A DNA stretch of 64,000 nucleotides, from NCBI GenBank assembly GCA_015501055.1, contig JADNYV010000002.1:310001-374000 (forward strand). Reading direction: 5' to 3'. A program made the position numbers and the translations under genes. Shown here in pieces: positions 45,020 through 56,244 of the stretch. How positions within the stretch are numbered: position 1 is the stretch's first letter; every line of letters starts with the position of its first letter. The stretch is from Mucidula mucida (lineage: Eukaryota > Basidiomycota > Agaricomycetes > Agaricales > Physalacriaceae). The notes beneath the pieces were generated by a model. That model was not told where the DNA came from. It ran no database searches and was given only the letters and a program-made list of their open reading frames with translations.

Positions 45020-45892
45020 ACTCGTCTATTCACGACTTCCTCTTTCCCTGGCCTCCTAGCGAGATACCCGGCTAGTCCGCCTTTACCAACATGATACCCT
45101 GCAAGACTTGGTATCTATTCCCCAACTTTTCCGCTAGTCCGGCTGGTATTGCTCTTGATTTCTTTCATCATGTTATTCATGTCTCAATCACACACGCTCC
45201 CTTAATATGCATGGCATTCCTTGTAATCTTATCACTCATTATTTACTTATTTAACTACTTACGACCTAGTGTCGCAGCTGGCTGTATTTCTAGACCTGTA
45301 TATCGAGCATGTATAACATCATGAAGAAATCTTGACGATTTTACGCGATTATTCGACGTGGTTCTTTGAGAATCGAGGTCAACGAACTCAGTGTTGCACA
45401 TCTTGCAGGTGTGCAGCACGCACGACACGGAGAGTACCACATTGACAAGATCACGCACAAGCAATGATTCCGAGCGTGCGTTTTGATCATCCATTGAGGG
45501 GCAAAAGTCAAACGGTTAATTCGAATACAGGCGTACACTGTGTTAAGCCGAGCCACAAGGTAGGGAATCACTCAGCACTGGAAGCTGTTCCGAGACCAAC
45601 ATGAGGAATTCATTTGCAGCATCGTCTTCGTGTTGTTACGATCGACATATGTTGTCCCATGGAGCGTCCGTTTGGCAGGCATGACTGCATTGATCAGAAA
45701 AGGTGTGAATGAGATGGCACATTGTCCATACGTGGCGCAGTAAGAAATACGAATGGTAATGAGCAGCTTTTTGTTTATTTTTACGACAGGATATGAATAG
45801 CAGAATGCCAGGCTACAAGACTCGTCGATGAGCACTCGGCGAGCGCTGCGAGAGAGAAAATGGTACGCACGAGTCGTGTAACCTCAATCCAA
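45020..45892. other. Convergent 3' region between AA9 copy 1 and the zinc-knuckle gene
   Basis: No gene seen. The stretch is AT-rich with a long pyrimidine/T-rich part near 45130-45270, fitting 3' untranslated sequence of the LPMO transcript. Confidence 0.4.
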
Positions 45893-46150
45893 CTATTGCG
45901 GGCACGTATCCTCCGAATGACCCCGGTCGTTGCATTTGGAACATCTCGAAATTGGCGCGTGGGGACATCTCGACAAAAGATGGCTCTCCTCGCCGCAGTT
46001 GTAGCACGCGCGGGGCTTCCGGGGCTGCGGACATGCCGCGCCCAAGTGGCCCAAGCCCCCGCAGTTGTAACACTTCTTTGGCACGGGGCAGTCGTTGGCG
46101 AGGTGGCCCTGGCCGCTGCAGTTGAAGCATTTGGTGACTTTTGCGGCCAT
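45893..46150 (-). CDS. CCHC zinc-knuckle nucleic-acid-binding protein (CNBP/Gis2-like)
   Basis: Single-exon 85-residue protein made of four Cx2C-x4-H-x4-C knuckles: CFNCSGQGHLANDC, CYNCGGLGHLGAAC, CYNCGEESHLLSRC and CSKCNDRGHSEDTC, with short linkers. This is the CNBP/Gis2/Byr3 type, which binds single-stranded RNA or DNA and associates with translating mRNAs. The family usually has seven knuckles, so this is a short member unless further exons exist upstream of 46150; the ATG (MAAKVTKCFNC) gives a natural start, as in homologues. It stands between the two LPMO genes with no evident functional link. Confidence 0.88.
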   Translation of the reverse strand: MAAKVTKCFNCSGQGHLANDCPVPKKCYNCGGLGHLGAACPQPRKPRACYNCGEESHLLSRCPHAPISRCSKCNDRGHSEDTCPQ

Positions 46151-46684
46151 GCATCGTATCTGGGTGGGAGCGGGGCCCGGAAGACGACAACGCGTATGGG
46201 ACGCGCGACGCGGCGGAGGAGGAACAACGACATGACGGTACGGAGGAAAAAAGTGTAGGAAGATAAGATTAGATTAATTAGTACTAGACTCCGAGTCCGA
46301 GACGAGGCCCTCAATAGGCGCGTACAGTTGTGTGTCAAGCAAATGCTTGAGATTGATGTACATGTAGGGTTATATTGTGCTTCTACAAAGCAAATGCTGT
46401 ACGAACGTAGTTGGTGTGGAAAACGAACGTCGAGCTACTTGGAAAGCGGTGTTGCTGTTTGCAACTATTTGTTATAGAATAAGAACTACGCTCGGTGATT
46501 GCAGCTCCAATTCGTCTTGTGAGTCGCACTAAACTAAGAAACACTTGTGAAGGAAAGCCATGGACCGTATGCTCTGCCGCTGCTGCTTTACGTCGACATT
46601 GCATTCCATGATGGCATCAGTCCATTGTTCTCCAGAGGACCGGGCTGAGGCACAGAGAACAATAAGCAACATTGTCTCTACAAG
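46151..46684. other. Divergent region between zinc-knuckle gene and AA9 copy 2
   Basis: About 530 bases with no gene signature. It should carry the promoters of both flanking genes. Confidence 0.4.
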
Positions 46685-46691
46685 TATAAAA
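46685..46691 (+). promoter_or_regulatory. TATA box of the second AA9 gene
   Basis: TATAAAA lies 131 bp upstream of the ATG at 46822, similar in position to the TATA box of the first LPMO gene. Confidence 0.5.
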
Positions 46692-46821
46692 GGAATTCGT
46701 CTCCCTACATTCCTTCTCCTTGTACTGGCAGGTTTCAGTCTCATCGCTCTTTTCACGACCGCTACTCGACGTCTCCCGCCTCATAAATCGAACTTTGCTG
46801 GACATCAACATAAACAATATC

Positions 46822-47894
46822 ATGATGAACACCGCTATCTCCTTCCTCCTCCCTCTACTCCTGGCGTCTAGCGTCTATGCCCACGGCCACGTTACCAATG
46901 TGACGATTGGCGGCCAACCCTTTCAAGGTGCCTTCCCTTTTGGGGACGGTAAACCGTCCACAGAGGGCGTTGTGCGCAATGTAAAGGACAACTCTCCAGT
47001 CCATTTCTCTGCAAGAGCGCCCTTACTTGCGGCTTAATGGCCTCGGCAGTCAAGGATGTGGCTGTCGGTAAGGCTGGGGAGGTCATGCAGTTTGCTTGGG
47101 ACGATGGTGGGAACGTACGTATTTTCCTTGTGTACGTTGACGATTATATCTGACCGTCATTGCAGTGGATTCACAACACTGGCCCGATGTTGACCTACAT
47201 GGCGGCTTGCACGAACGGAGACTGTACGACGTTTGACACGGCCACGGCCAAATGGTTCAAAATCGACGAGCAGGGTTTCGACTCTTCTACAGACGGCCTA
47301 GTCTGGCTGCAAGCCCGGGTGCAGGCCGGCGCAACAGTGAATGTGACCATTCCAAGTACGCTCAAGGCAGGGCCTTACATGGTTCGACACGAGATTATCG
47401 CGCTGCATCTTGCATCCGGAAACGATGTTGACGGCGTCGAATTCTACCCTTCCTGTCTGCAGTTGAATGTCACTGGCGATGGCACAGAAGAACCAGCGGA
47501 TGACGACTTGGTAGAATTCCCTGGGGGATATACCGACGACGACCCGGGCCTTCTTGTCAACCCCTACAACTTGAAGTCACAGAGCAGCTATACGTTTCCG
47601 GGGCCAGCGTTAGCCGCGTTGGCGGAGACACCTTCCGGCGCAGGGAAAGGCGCGACGCCGTCGCCGGAGTCTGCTTCTCCCTCCACAACTGCCTCCGAAT
47701 CGAGTTCTGTCACATCGACGGGGAACCCATCGGTACCCACTGTCGACAAGGCATCCTCCGTCAACTCATCGACGTCCTCGAAGACGTGTAAGAGATCGGG
47801 GAAGTCATCATTCAAGAAACGCTCGGATGCGAAGTATAGGCCCCGCCACTACAGTCGTATCATGCGTGGTCTGGGTTTTAAGGGTTTGCGATGA
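46822..47894 (+). CDS. AA9 lytic polysaccharide monooxygenase, copy 2
   Basis: Paralogue of the gene at 43957. Signal peptide MMNTAISFLLPLLLASSVYA, then mature HGHVTNVTIGG with the N-terminal copper His. Body motifs are LTCGLMASAVKDVAVGKAGE, WIHNTGPMLTYMAACTNGDC (second copper His, after the single intron), FKIDEQGFDSS, GPYMVRHEIIALHLASG and VEFYPSCLQLNVTG. A Ser/Thr/Pro-rich linker leads to TCKRSGKSSFKKRSDAKY and RPRHYSRIMRGLGFKGLR, which matches the tail of copy 1. In exon 1 the frame slips at about 46998-47010, between KDNSPV and FLCKSALTCG; one base (probably a C in GTCCA) restores it. As read, the chain would stop before the copper site is complete. Confidence 0.92.
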
Positions 47895-48424
47895 TGAGGG
47901 ACTCTTGAACATAGGACTTTGTTGTATGATATCACGATTAGTATGCTTACTGTAAAGCCTTAATTTTGATTGTACCTATAGCTAATTGTATCTTTTCAAT
48001 TCTTTTGGCGCTGCTCAAACGAGTACGAGGCAGGCGGATCGCCTTCCGCATTCGGCTCCAAAGTCAACTTCAACACCCATCAAGTACCCCTCGAACCTTA
48101 TGTCGCTTTCAGTGAATCTCTGTCCATGTGCCATCTGAGAAGACTGGGAGATCTCTCAGTGCTCTATTGCTGCTCTAGTGCTCGATCATATGCTAGCCGT
48201 GCACTAAAAATTACTTGAAACTCGGCACTAGCAAAATCTCGACTCAATTCACAGCTTCTTTAGTCTGCCGGAAGATTACTATCGGCGTCCGAAGAGCGCT
48301 CAGCTTGTGTCCGAGCTGATCAATGCTCTCCAAGATCATCATTTTGATACCGCACGTATTCCCCTTGAAAATCGTCTTTGACCGGAGTCTGCCATCTCCT
48401 CTCCTCTATACGGTGTCCTTGTAA
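47895..48424. other. Intergenic region
   Basis: About 530 bases between the LPMO stop and the proposed start of the next DUF6534 gene. No coding or repeat signal was recognised. Confidence 0.4.
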
Positions 48425-49817
48425 TGGAGGCGACAACCTCCTCGTATTGCGAAGGCTGTCCTCCTTACATGGCGAAACTGTGAGTTTGGTCCTCGTTCCA
48501 CATGGGGTCTTTACCTGACTCTGGCAGCACCATTCCCATGGTATCTTACTACACCCTACCCTCATTTTTAGGACGTGACTAACTGCGGTTCTGCCAGCTG
48601 GTCGGACACCTCTTGAACTGGGCATTATTCAGCGTACTAAGCGTGCAGATCTGTAAGCCGGTGGTGTCTCTCACTCGTTCTTGTCGTTCTCAAGGGTCTA
48701 GTCATATACTGCGTCGTCTCAACCCGGGTACAATGTCGACGTTGGCCGAACTATCTCGTCGCTTGGATCTTTCTTGCCGAGGTGGTCCAAACCGTCACGG
48801 CGACGATAGATGCCTTCCGAGATTTTGGCACAGGATGGGGAAACTTTGAGGAGTTTCAGCACATTGGGCTTATGTGGTTTAGCGTTCCGGTGATGACTGC
48901 GATCAGTACGCGTTTCCTTCCTTCTCCGAGTGATGTTTTTGTGATCGATTTCATGCAGTCAGCGCCACTGGACAGTTGTTCTTCGCATGGAGACTATACG
49001 CCTTGAGCGACAGTATCTATATGCCTGCAGCTGTTGCTACCGTCCGTTCGATTTCCTATTCAAAGCGACGACTCGCTTATGCTTGTCCATATGACAGATC
49101 GCATGTATCCAAGCTGGTGCTGGTTTCTGGGTGGCAGCAATGGTGAAGCACGTTGGACTTGTTGAAGACATGCCACATCAGTCCTTCGTGAGATTGACGG
49201 TAGGTATTTGACTTGGCCTGCCTCACGAAGCCCTTAATCTTCTGTTTAGGTATGGCTCGGAGGCACCGCGATATGCGACATCCTAATCTCAACCAGCATG
49301 ATGTTCTACTACTTGAAAAGAGACCTGTCCCATTCGGGCTCAAGGAGCGCAAACACGGCTGTCATATCGTCCGCATCGTCATTGAAACGCGATTCTATGC
49401 TCGGTGCTCGCTGTCCTCCAGCTCGCGCTATATCTGGCGTATCGCCAATACCATTATTATCTGGCTCCGGGGATCGCACTGTGCAAACTGTACTCAAACA
49501 GCCTGATGGTGGTGTGTGTTCGTCACTGAGACTTTCCGTACATCGAGCATCATCTTCGTTTTCGACAGATCCTAAATTCGCATGTCCTGATGGTTGAGCA
49601 CAGAGCACCTCTCACTGGTGGTAGTACATTTTCTATATTCGATACTCCCTCGATGGCAAGGCGCATGCAGAATATGGCCTTGAATGGACACTCAGATAAC
49701 CGTGAAAACGGCGATGTAAGTTTTAATCCCCTTAAACTTGATCCCGACGTTGAGTATTTCTTTAGCATGAATCCGAGGAAAACGTCAAACGAAGCCTGTG
49801 TGTGCGGGGAATATTGA
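48425..49817 (+). CDS. DUF6534-family membrane protein (copy B)
   Basis: Uncharacterised agaricomycete multi-pass protein, close paralogue of the pseudogene at 32 kb. A tentative first exon at 48425 gives METTSS-like residues; more secure exons give LVGHLLNWALFSVLSVQI, NYLVAWIFLAEVVQTVTATI, DAFRDFGTGWGNFEEFQHIG, LMWFSVPVMTAI, TGQLFFAWRLYALSDSIYMP, QAGAGFWVAAMVKHVGLVED and VWLGGTAICDILISTSMMFY. The signature block follows: IVRIVIET, then AILCSVLAVLQLALYLAYRQ, YYLAPGIALCKLYSNSLMV and ILNSHVLMVE. A C-terminal tail (SIFDTPSMARRMQNMAL) ends at 49817. The frame slips at 49387-49391 within IVIET; one base repairs it. The first-exon join is uncertain. Confidence 0.72.
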
Positions 49818-50982
49818 GGCGCTGAGCCAGAATTATCTTAGTGTACATTTTAATGTAAACATTTAATGTATTATCCTTTCTCTTCTCGTCCCCTTCCTGA
49901 ATTCGAGGAATTCGAGTCGGTCGCAGGCTTTCATTGATACTACAGTTCATCGGGGCCGGTGCTGGCGCTACATTGTGGTTCGTGGGCAAAGGGGCACTCA
50001 GGGTGCCGATTGAGGTGGCATGGCCAATGGCCATGGTCATTGACGCTCTTTTTGGACGTGCGCGCAGTGGTCGGATTGCATTCAGGTACGGGGGGTGTAT
50101 CGAGCCTGGGTGGTGTGAACATCTTACGGACAAGATGCGATCGACATAGACCGGTTGAGCAGTCATTTCGCAGACAAGTCGAAGCCCAAACGTGGTTAGA
50201 GAGGTTTCAGGATAGGCTCAAGCGCGGGACTGGCGAATTTGTCAAGCCAACAAACCAGAGCATCGTTGAGCGACAATTTCATGCAGGACGAAAGCACACT
50301 ATTGTCTATATCCGTAATCGTATTATGAAATGCCGACTGTTGCATTCACTGACACAAACAAGGGAGAGGAGGTATAATCTTAGGTAGTCCATGGAATAGT
50401 GACAAGGCGGGCAGGAAGCCAGTTTGAATCTCGAAGAACAATTTGGTGTGAGATAGCGAGCAACGGCCATTGACAAGCACTTTCAATCTAGGTCAGCCCA
50501 AGGTACAAGGTGGAACAAAGAATCTCACTCGTCTGTGTGACTTGATAGAATAAAAGTCTGATCAACAGATACCCGCTTGCCTGCGTCACTGACGACTCTA
50601 GTATGAATGATTATAAGGACTTGTGCATTCCCAAGATAGATGATATCGTAGTCGATATGGGAGGACTCCGTATTATGCGGGAAAAAGCGATGATCTCCAA
50701 ATGACACCAGGGCCCGAGAAATTTCATGGGGACCAATGGCCAGAAGAGAATCTATTATAGTGAGATCCTGCGCTTGAAAAGTGGGACAGGTATATTTACC
50801 GGAAGAACAACCAGAGAATGCACGAGCCTCGGATACGATGAGTGTCTTATCACGTACAACAGAACACGACAGAATAGCATTGTCTGCATACGCGTCTTCA
50901 AGAGTAGCGCGGTCTCGATCAAAGTGAATAATGAAGCTGTGACGGACGTTGAGCGTAGTGATGAGAAAATTTGAGTCTACAC
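49818..50982. other. Intergenic region
   Basis: Frames at 49934-50387 and 50726-50974 show no motif. I see nothing I can support as a gene, although a small part may be untranslated sequence of the flanking genes. Confidence 0.35.
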
Positions 50983-52417
50983 TTACTGTTGAAGATAGTC
51001 AAGCGCTAGCTGCACCATTCTCTCACGCGCCTCCGTATCATCTGCTACTGACTCGGACAAAGAAGATCTTGCATCTGCGTATACCTCGTCGTTATCATCA
51101 TCGTCGATGACAATCACTTCCTCGGATTTCTCGCGAGCCATGGACTTCTCGTAAGAAGGCAGCTCGTCAGAGGGCGAACGGTGGGTATTGTGAGAGTTGG
51201 CGCTGACAGGCTCTTCTTTATGGTCATCATCGGGCGTAACAGGCGTTGACTCGCGAGAAGGATTGGGCATTACTATGATCTCATCGAAAAGAAGTTATTG
51301 GGTTGAGCAAGAGGCTTTTTCTTCCGTGATCTGGAGGTAGGTTTCTTCTGAGTCGGATGTGTGGTCGGAACGAACGGGACTGAAGAAGGCGCTGCGTCCT
51401 GCAGGTCGGTAGCAGGCGGTGCCTGGGCGCATGAGGACGTAGGTACAGAAGACACTGCCGATGAGGTAGACTGTTCCGGTTGCAAGGTGTCCGACCACAC
51501 TGGCCGGGAATCTGAAGTCCAGTCAATGACCATGCCATCGTCACTGAGGTTGATGAATATCTCATGAATCCCGGATGCTCAGAGTAGCACTCACCGGAAA
51601 AAGCAGCGCACAACTTTGAAGCCGCGCTCGCGTAAATTCTGCGCTTCCTTGTTGTACCAGGCCTGTCTATTGGCAGACCAACTTGGGGCGGTCTTGAGGC
51701 AGTTGGAAGGGAGTGGATGGTACCGTTGGGATCCAAAAGTCACAAGGGAACGGGTAGGGAGGACATCAGTTTCTTCGAATTTGACGGCAGAGGGGTCGAT
51801 TGGTGTCTCGTGGCTGAGTTTGCGGCGCTTAGAGGCGGGCGGAGTGGGGACATGGGAAACAATAGGCTGCGAAGAGGAGTTGGAGTAGGATACAGAGATT
51901 CACGCGAGTTGGAGGGGGGTATATATTCAGATTTGCATTTGGCTGCGGAAACCGATGGCGGTATAAAGGATGCGCTGGGTATGCGTTTCGGGGATGAGAA
52001 ATTGCTGATTGGGGGTGACGGTTTGCTAGGACGTTTGGTGGATAGTGATCCACGACCGGATGAGTTGGGATAATGAGCTTGGCGCGCGTTATTGAAAGAA
52101 ACTGATGCGCCTGTGGTTGGATGATGACCTCTCCCTCTGTTCCCTCCACCGCGCCCACGGCCTAACTTCAAGTTGCGACTGGCGGTTGATACGATTGTCG
52201 GTGGAGCAGCTTGTTTCCGTTTGTCGATGGACTCATTAGGTTGGGAATCCTCTGCATGACCTGCAGTCACGGTCGGAGAACCGCCGCGGCGTCGACCAGA
52301 GGCGTTATAAGGTCCTGGTCTACTATGATATCGCCCTCGATGTGCTCCCGACCCTCTGTTATTGTGAAAGTGTCCATGCATGCTATAGTCTTGTCGTCTT
52401 TGTTCGGAGTTTTGCAT
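50983..52417 (-). CDS. Hypothetical disordered protein with RG-rich N-terminus and small folded core
   Basis: Not a family I recognise. From ATG 52417 it reads MQNSEQRRQDYSMHGHF, then Gly/Arg-rich blocks (GRGRGGGNRGRGHH) that suggest RNA binding, a Ser/Pro-rich part, then PPASKRRKLSHETPIDPSA. A conserved-looking core follows: VKFEETDVLPTRSLVTFGSQ, NRQAWYNKEAQNLRERGFKV and RCFFRDDGMVIDWTSD. The end is acidic (EEVIVIDDDDNDEVYADA) and closes ERMVQLALDYLQQ. Two frame slips, at about 51893-51899 and in a T-run at 51286-51294 (NNFF/FDEIIVMPNP), are each repaired by one base. A small intron sits near 51540-51590. A nuclear role is suggested only by composition. Confidence 0.65.
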
Positions 52418-52581
52418 GGTACATGAGTAGAGAGAACTGACTTACCATTCTGGTCAATTCATATGTTCTCACCTGATTCCCAGGATACTTTAGTACTGGG
52501 ATACGTCAAAGGTGCTGTATATCCTTGTGAAATGCGACCATAAAATACAACGTGAAGATATCAATGACCAAGATTGTCCTA

Positions 52582-55500
52582 CTACTGCCGGAAACCCATC
52601 CTTCTTGCATATTCCAGTTCTTCTTCCTCCGTCAACCGATCAGCACCAGCCCAGTTCGCCGAACTCGTGCGTGCCCTGAAGCGACTCAGTCTTGTCCTAA
52701 ACACGTCTTCCATGTTGAGAGGTTGAATGGGACCGAAGACTTCGTCTGGATTTATATCCGCTTGATCCTCAAGTGCTCGTCTGAGCGCCGGAGACTGTGC
52801 CCAGTGCGGAGCCTGATATTTCACTCGATCCTCATCGTCCGAGTCAGAATACTCAGAGTTGATATCCGGGAGCTCTATACTCTCGCTGGGTACAACGTTC
52901 GCAGCTGCATTAATTTGCGCTTGCGCCCGAGCAGCCATTTGACTCTGCAGCATCTGAGAAGGCTGCGAAATGTCGTCTTCCACTGGAGGGCGCGCTTTGG
53001 CAGGGGTCTGCAGTTTGGACTTGGTAGATGGCGTCGGCTTCGGTTTGGGCTCGGGCTCGTGAGATGGACCTGCGATGGGCTTTGCAGTCGGTTTGAAGGG
53101 CTTGCTTGTGCTGGAGGCTAAATTGACTTTAGACGGTGCCTTCTTCAGTTCAGGTTTTTTCTGCTTCTTGAGGTTGCTCCCGTCATCCTAAGGTTTAAAT
53201 GTTCGCGTCACGGCACATAGACACAACGAATGAAACTAACCTTCTTGGCAGTGGGAGGCTTCACCAGGAGTCTCTTGCCTGTATGCTCCTCCCTCTCCTT
53301 CTTGCGGCGTTCATTCTCTTCCTTGATTTTCTTCTCTTCTTGCAAAAGACGCGCCTGTTCCTCCTCCGCCTTCTTTTGAGCAGCTTGCTGTCTTCTGGCT
53401 TCGGCAGTCTTTTTAAATGGCTCTTTCTTACTGCCCTCTTGCTCCTAGAATGACGAAATCAGATGAATAGGTGGGAGCGCATGAGGAAAACATACCTTCT
53501 TCACAGCAGCCGCAAGTTGAAGACTCTTGACTTCGGGCTTGGTTTTCTTGCCCAAGAAGTTGTTAACGAACCTAGGTAAGAAGCCGGTGTTCGTGTTTGT
53601 GCTCGTAGATTCAGATAGCGATGTTTGGCTTTGATTCTTTGAAGGCTGATCACCATTTAGTATACGGGCAGCATGAGTAGAGGCAATACTCACATCCACC
53701 AAACTCACAGACATCTTGCTAGGATCAATGCTCACATCATTATCCGCAAGGTAGTCGTCTGCGTTATCGTAGTCGTCTGCGTTATCAACTTCCGCGTCAT
53801 TCACTTCCATTTGCATGGACTCTGCGTTCTCCTCGGGAGTCGAAACAACGTTCGACTGTTCATCTTGCACAACCCCACCGCCTTCACCTACTTTTTCCAA
53901 CTTCTGACTCGAGGTAGGCATAGTACTCCAAGTCATACTATCTTCGACACCCGCGCCGAAGGTCCACTGCACCTCATCGTCGGTTAATTTCTCATTCATC
54001 GGCCAACTATCGTCTTCATCCAAAATTTGGACGGGCCGGGTGTCTTCGAACATAGATTGTGTTCCAGTATCCATCATGGCGTCACCGTAATCAGTGTCCT
54101 GGGTCGAGGGAAGCCATGCCGAACCTTGACTGTCAAAGACAGACTCGGAAGCGACACTATCGAGAGTAGAATGTTTGGATAAAGGTTGTGCACGTGGCCC
54201 TGTTGGAGAGGGCAGCCGAGCGCCTAGCCCAATGGCCATAGAGGCGGGCATAGAGAACGGTGATGGAGCGAGAGGTTTCGCGACGGCATTGTAGATGGGA
54301 GGCGCTTTGGGTGATGGTGGGCGAAACACAGGCTGGGGTTTCTGGAACACAGGAACGTCATGAGAAGGAAGAGATAGACCAGCTGAGCTGCGTTTGGTAC
54401 TTTCGGGTTCTTGAGGAGACGACGGCTTGTGAAAGACCGAGTCGCCCTTGCTCGGTGTGTTCGTGTCGTGACTTGACATCACCTCCGCGAGGCTGAATCG
54501 TGGTTCCGGCGCTTTGGCTAGCTCTGGAGTAGACTGAAGGATGTCAGGTGCAGCTATAGGAAGATCTGTCGCAATTTCAGGTCGCATTTCAGAGTGGGGA
54601 GGGACTATGGGAATGGATATTGTTTCATAATTCTCCACGACGCGAGCTTCAGCTGCCGCGCGTGCCGCGCGCGCTTCAGCAAGGGCCGCACCACCAAGAG
54701 ATTTGTTCATCCCAGACCTAGTCTTGTTGAAGCCTTCCATAGTTTTCCGTAGCTGGCCCACGTCTACGGGCTGACTCTCCTCGAATTCTTCAACACTTGC
54801 TCGCTTGGTCTCCGCAATTTCTTCCTCTATCGGCAACTCCTTGCGTACTTGCAACGGAGCAACGTCACTCTCGCCCTTCTTGGACGCTTTGTGCATCCCT
54901 TCCTCATTATTGGCAGATGAACCGCCAAGCACGAAATCGCTACTCTTCCGCTTTAAACCGCCGGGAAGAGTTGCGAGACCTGTCACGCTCTGTTTGCTGG
55001 AACCGACATCGAGAGCCTTCGCTTCCCGTGCCTTTTTCAGCCATGAGGTCCGCTTACCTCCCAACGCAGCTCCAGGGGTTTTCTGAAGCTGCATAGGCGC
55101 AGGTAGAATGGGGAATTGGGAAACGGATTGACGCGACGGAAGAGGTACAGAGTTCTCAGCCGTATCCACAGCATCTACATCTGGTATCAACGATTGGCGC
55201 GAGGTGGTGGGAAGAGGCCCTGTGATGTCCATGGCGTCGGGATAATGCGTTGAATGAGGAATGGCGAAATCAACTTGAGCTCCAAAGGAAATGGGAGTAA
55301 CTTCCACCACCATGTCGGTATTGATATGCTCTGGAGGACAGGGCGAGGGAGAGTTCAAAGGTATAGAGTGGAATGTATCTATCGACGCCATTGATGCAGC
55401 TTCGCCCGGCGGGAGGTCATCGTGAGGTTTGGTGATAGAGTATGAACGTTCCATTGGTTCTTCGTCCTCGGCAATGACGGATAGGTCACTGACTTCGGTA

Positions 55501-56126
55501 TGCATGGGCAAAGTATCTTCTGGGATAGGCTCTTTGGGTTCTGGTTCTAGTTCTGGTGGCGGTGGAGGGGAAGCAGGTGCAACGTGCACTTCTACGGGCA
55601 GGGAGGGAGGAGCTTCAAAAGGCGAGAGCGTACTCGGCTCTTTGGGTCGCAGTGGGGAGGCTGGAGGTGGAGGAGTTGCAAAGTGAAGGTTGTCCGGCTT
55701 GCCGTTCTTGGGCGAAGCTATAGATGCGAATATGTTGGGAGGTCGAGCATTTTCCTTGTCCTTTGTACTGCTTGTAGCCTGACGGAGAAACGTTGAAATT
55801 GGATCGACATGCTCAGTTGGAGCGAATGATATTGCAACTATGTTCTTGAGTTTGGAAGCCGTTTTGGGGTGTCGTGGGGCAGTGCGGTTACGGCTGGGTG
55901 TTTTCACTAAGTCAATGAGCCCACTATGAGGCATGTTAGAGCAAGTTCTGAACAGAATACTGGTGGCGCACTCTTTCTTGGCACCAGAAAGGATGTTGTC
56001 CAGATAGTCGTCGAGAAAAAGAAATCCGTCCTTCTGGATTTGGTCGGCAAAAAGCTGACGTCCGGGGTCGCTGACCATTGCCCGCCTAATGTCGTTACTC
56101 CATTGTAGGAGACCGGGTTGCGCCAT
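52582..56126 (-). CDS. Inner centromere protein (INCENP/Sli15/Pic1), chromosomal passenger complex
   Basis: Scaffold of the chromosomal passenger complex that activates Aurora kinase at centromeres and the spindle midzone. Start 56126 gives MAQPGLLQWSNDIRRAMVSD and the N-terminal CEN-box-like helix DGFLFLDDYLDNILSGAKKE. A very long disordered Pro/Ser-rich middle follows, with a short intron near 53645-53690. Then comes a charged helical stretch (KKAEEEQARLLQEEKKIKEE), typical of the INCENP single alpha-helix, and KRLLVKPPTAKK. The C-terminal IN-box is clear: SEYSDSDDEDR, then APHWAQSPALRRALEDQADI, PDEVFGPIQPLNMEDVF and ANWAGADRLTEEEELEYARR. It ends MGFRQ. Total about 1080 residues. Paired CEN-box and IN-box make this a confident assignment. 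Confidence 0.92.
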
Positions 56127-56244
56127 GGTAGTAGGGAAGAAGCCAAGAGGGGACAAACAAACAGGTCTACATGACGTAAATATCGCGTCGATCACGTGTC
56201 CGTCTTACGCGTGGTTTTTTGATCGATAGCAAGGAGACTAAAAT

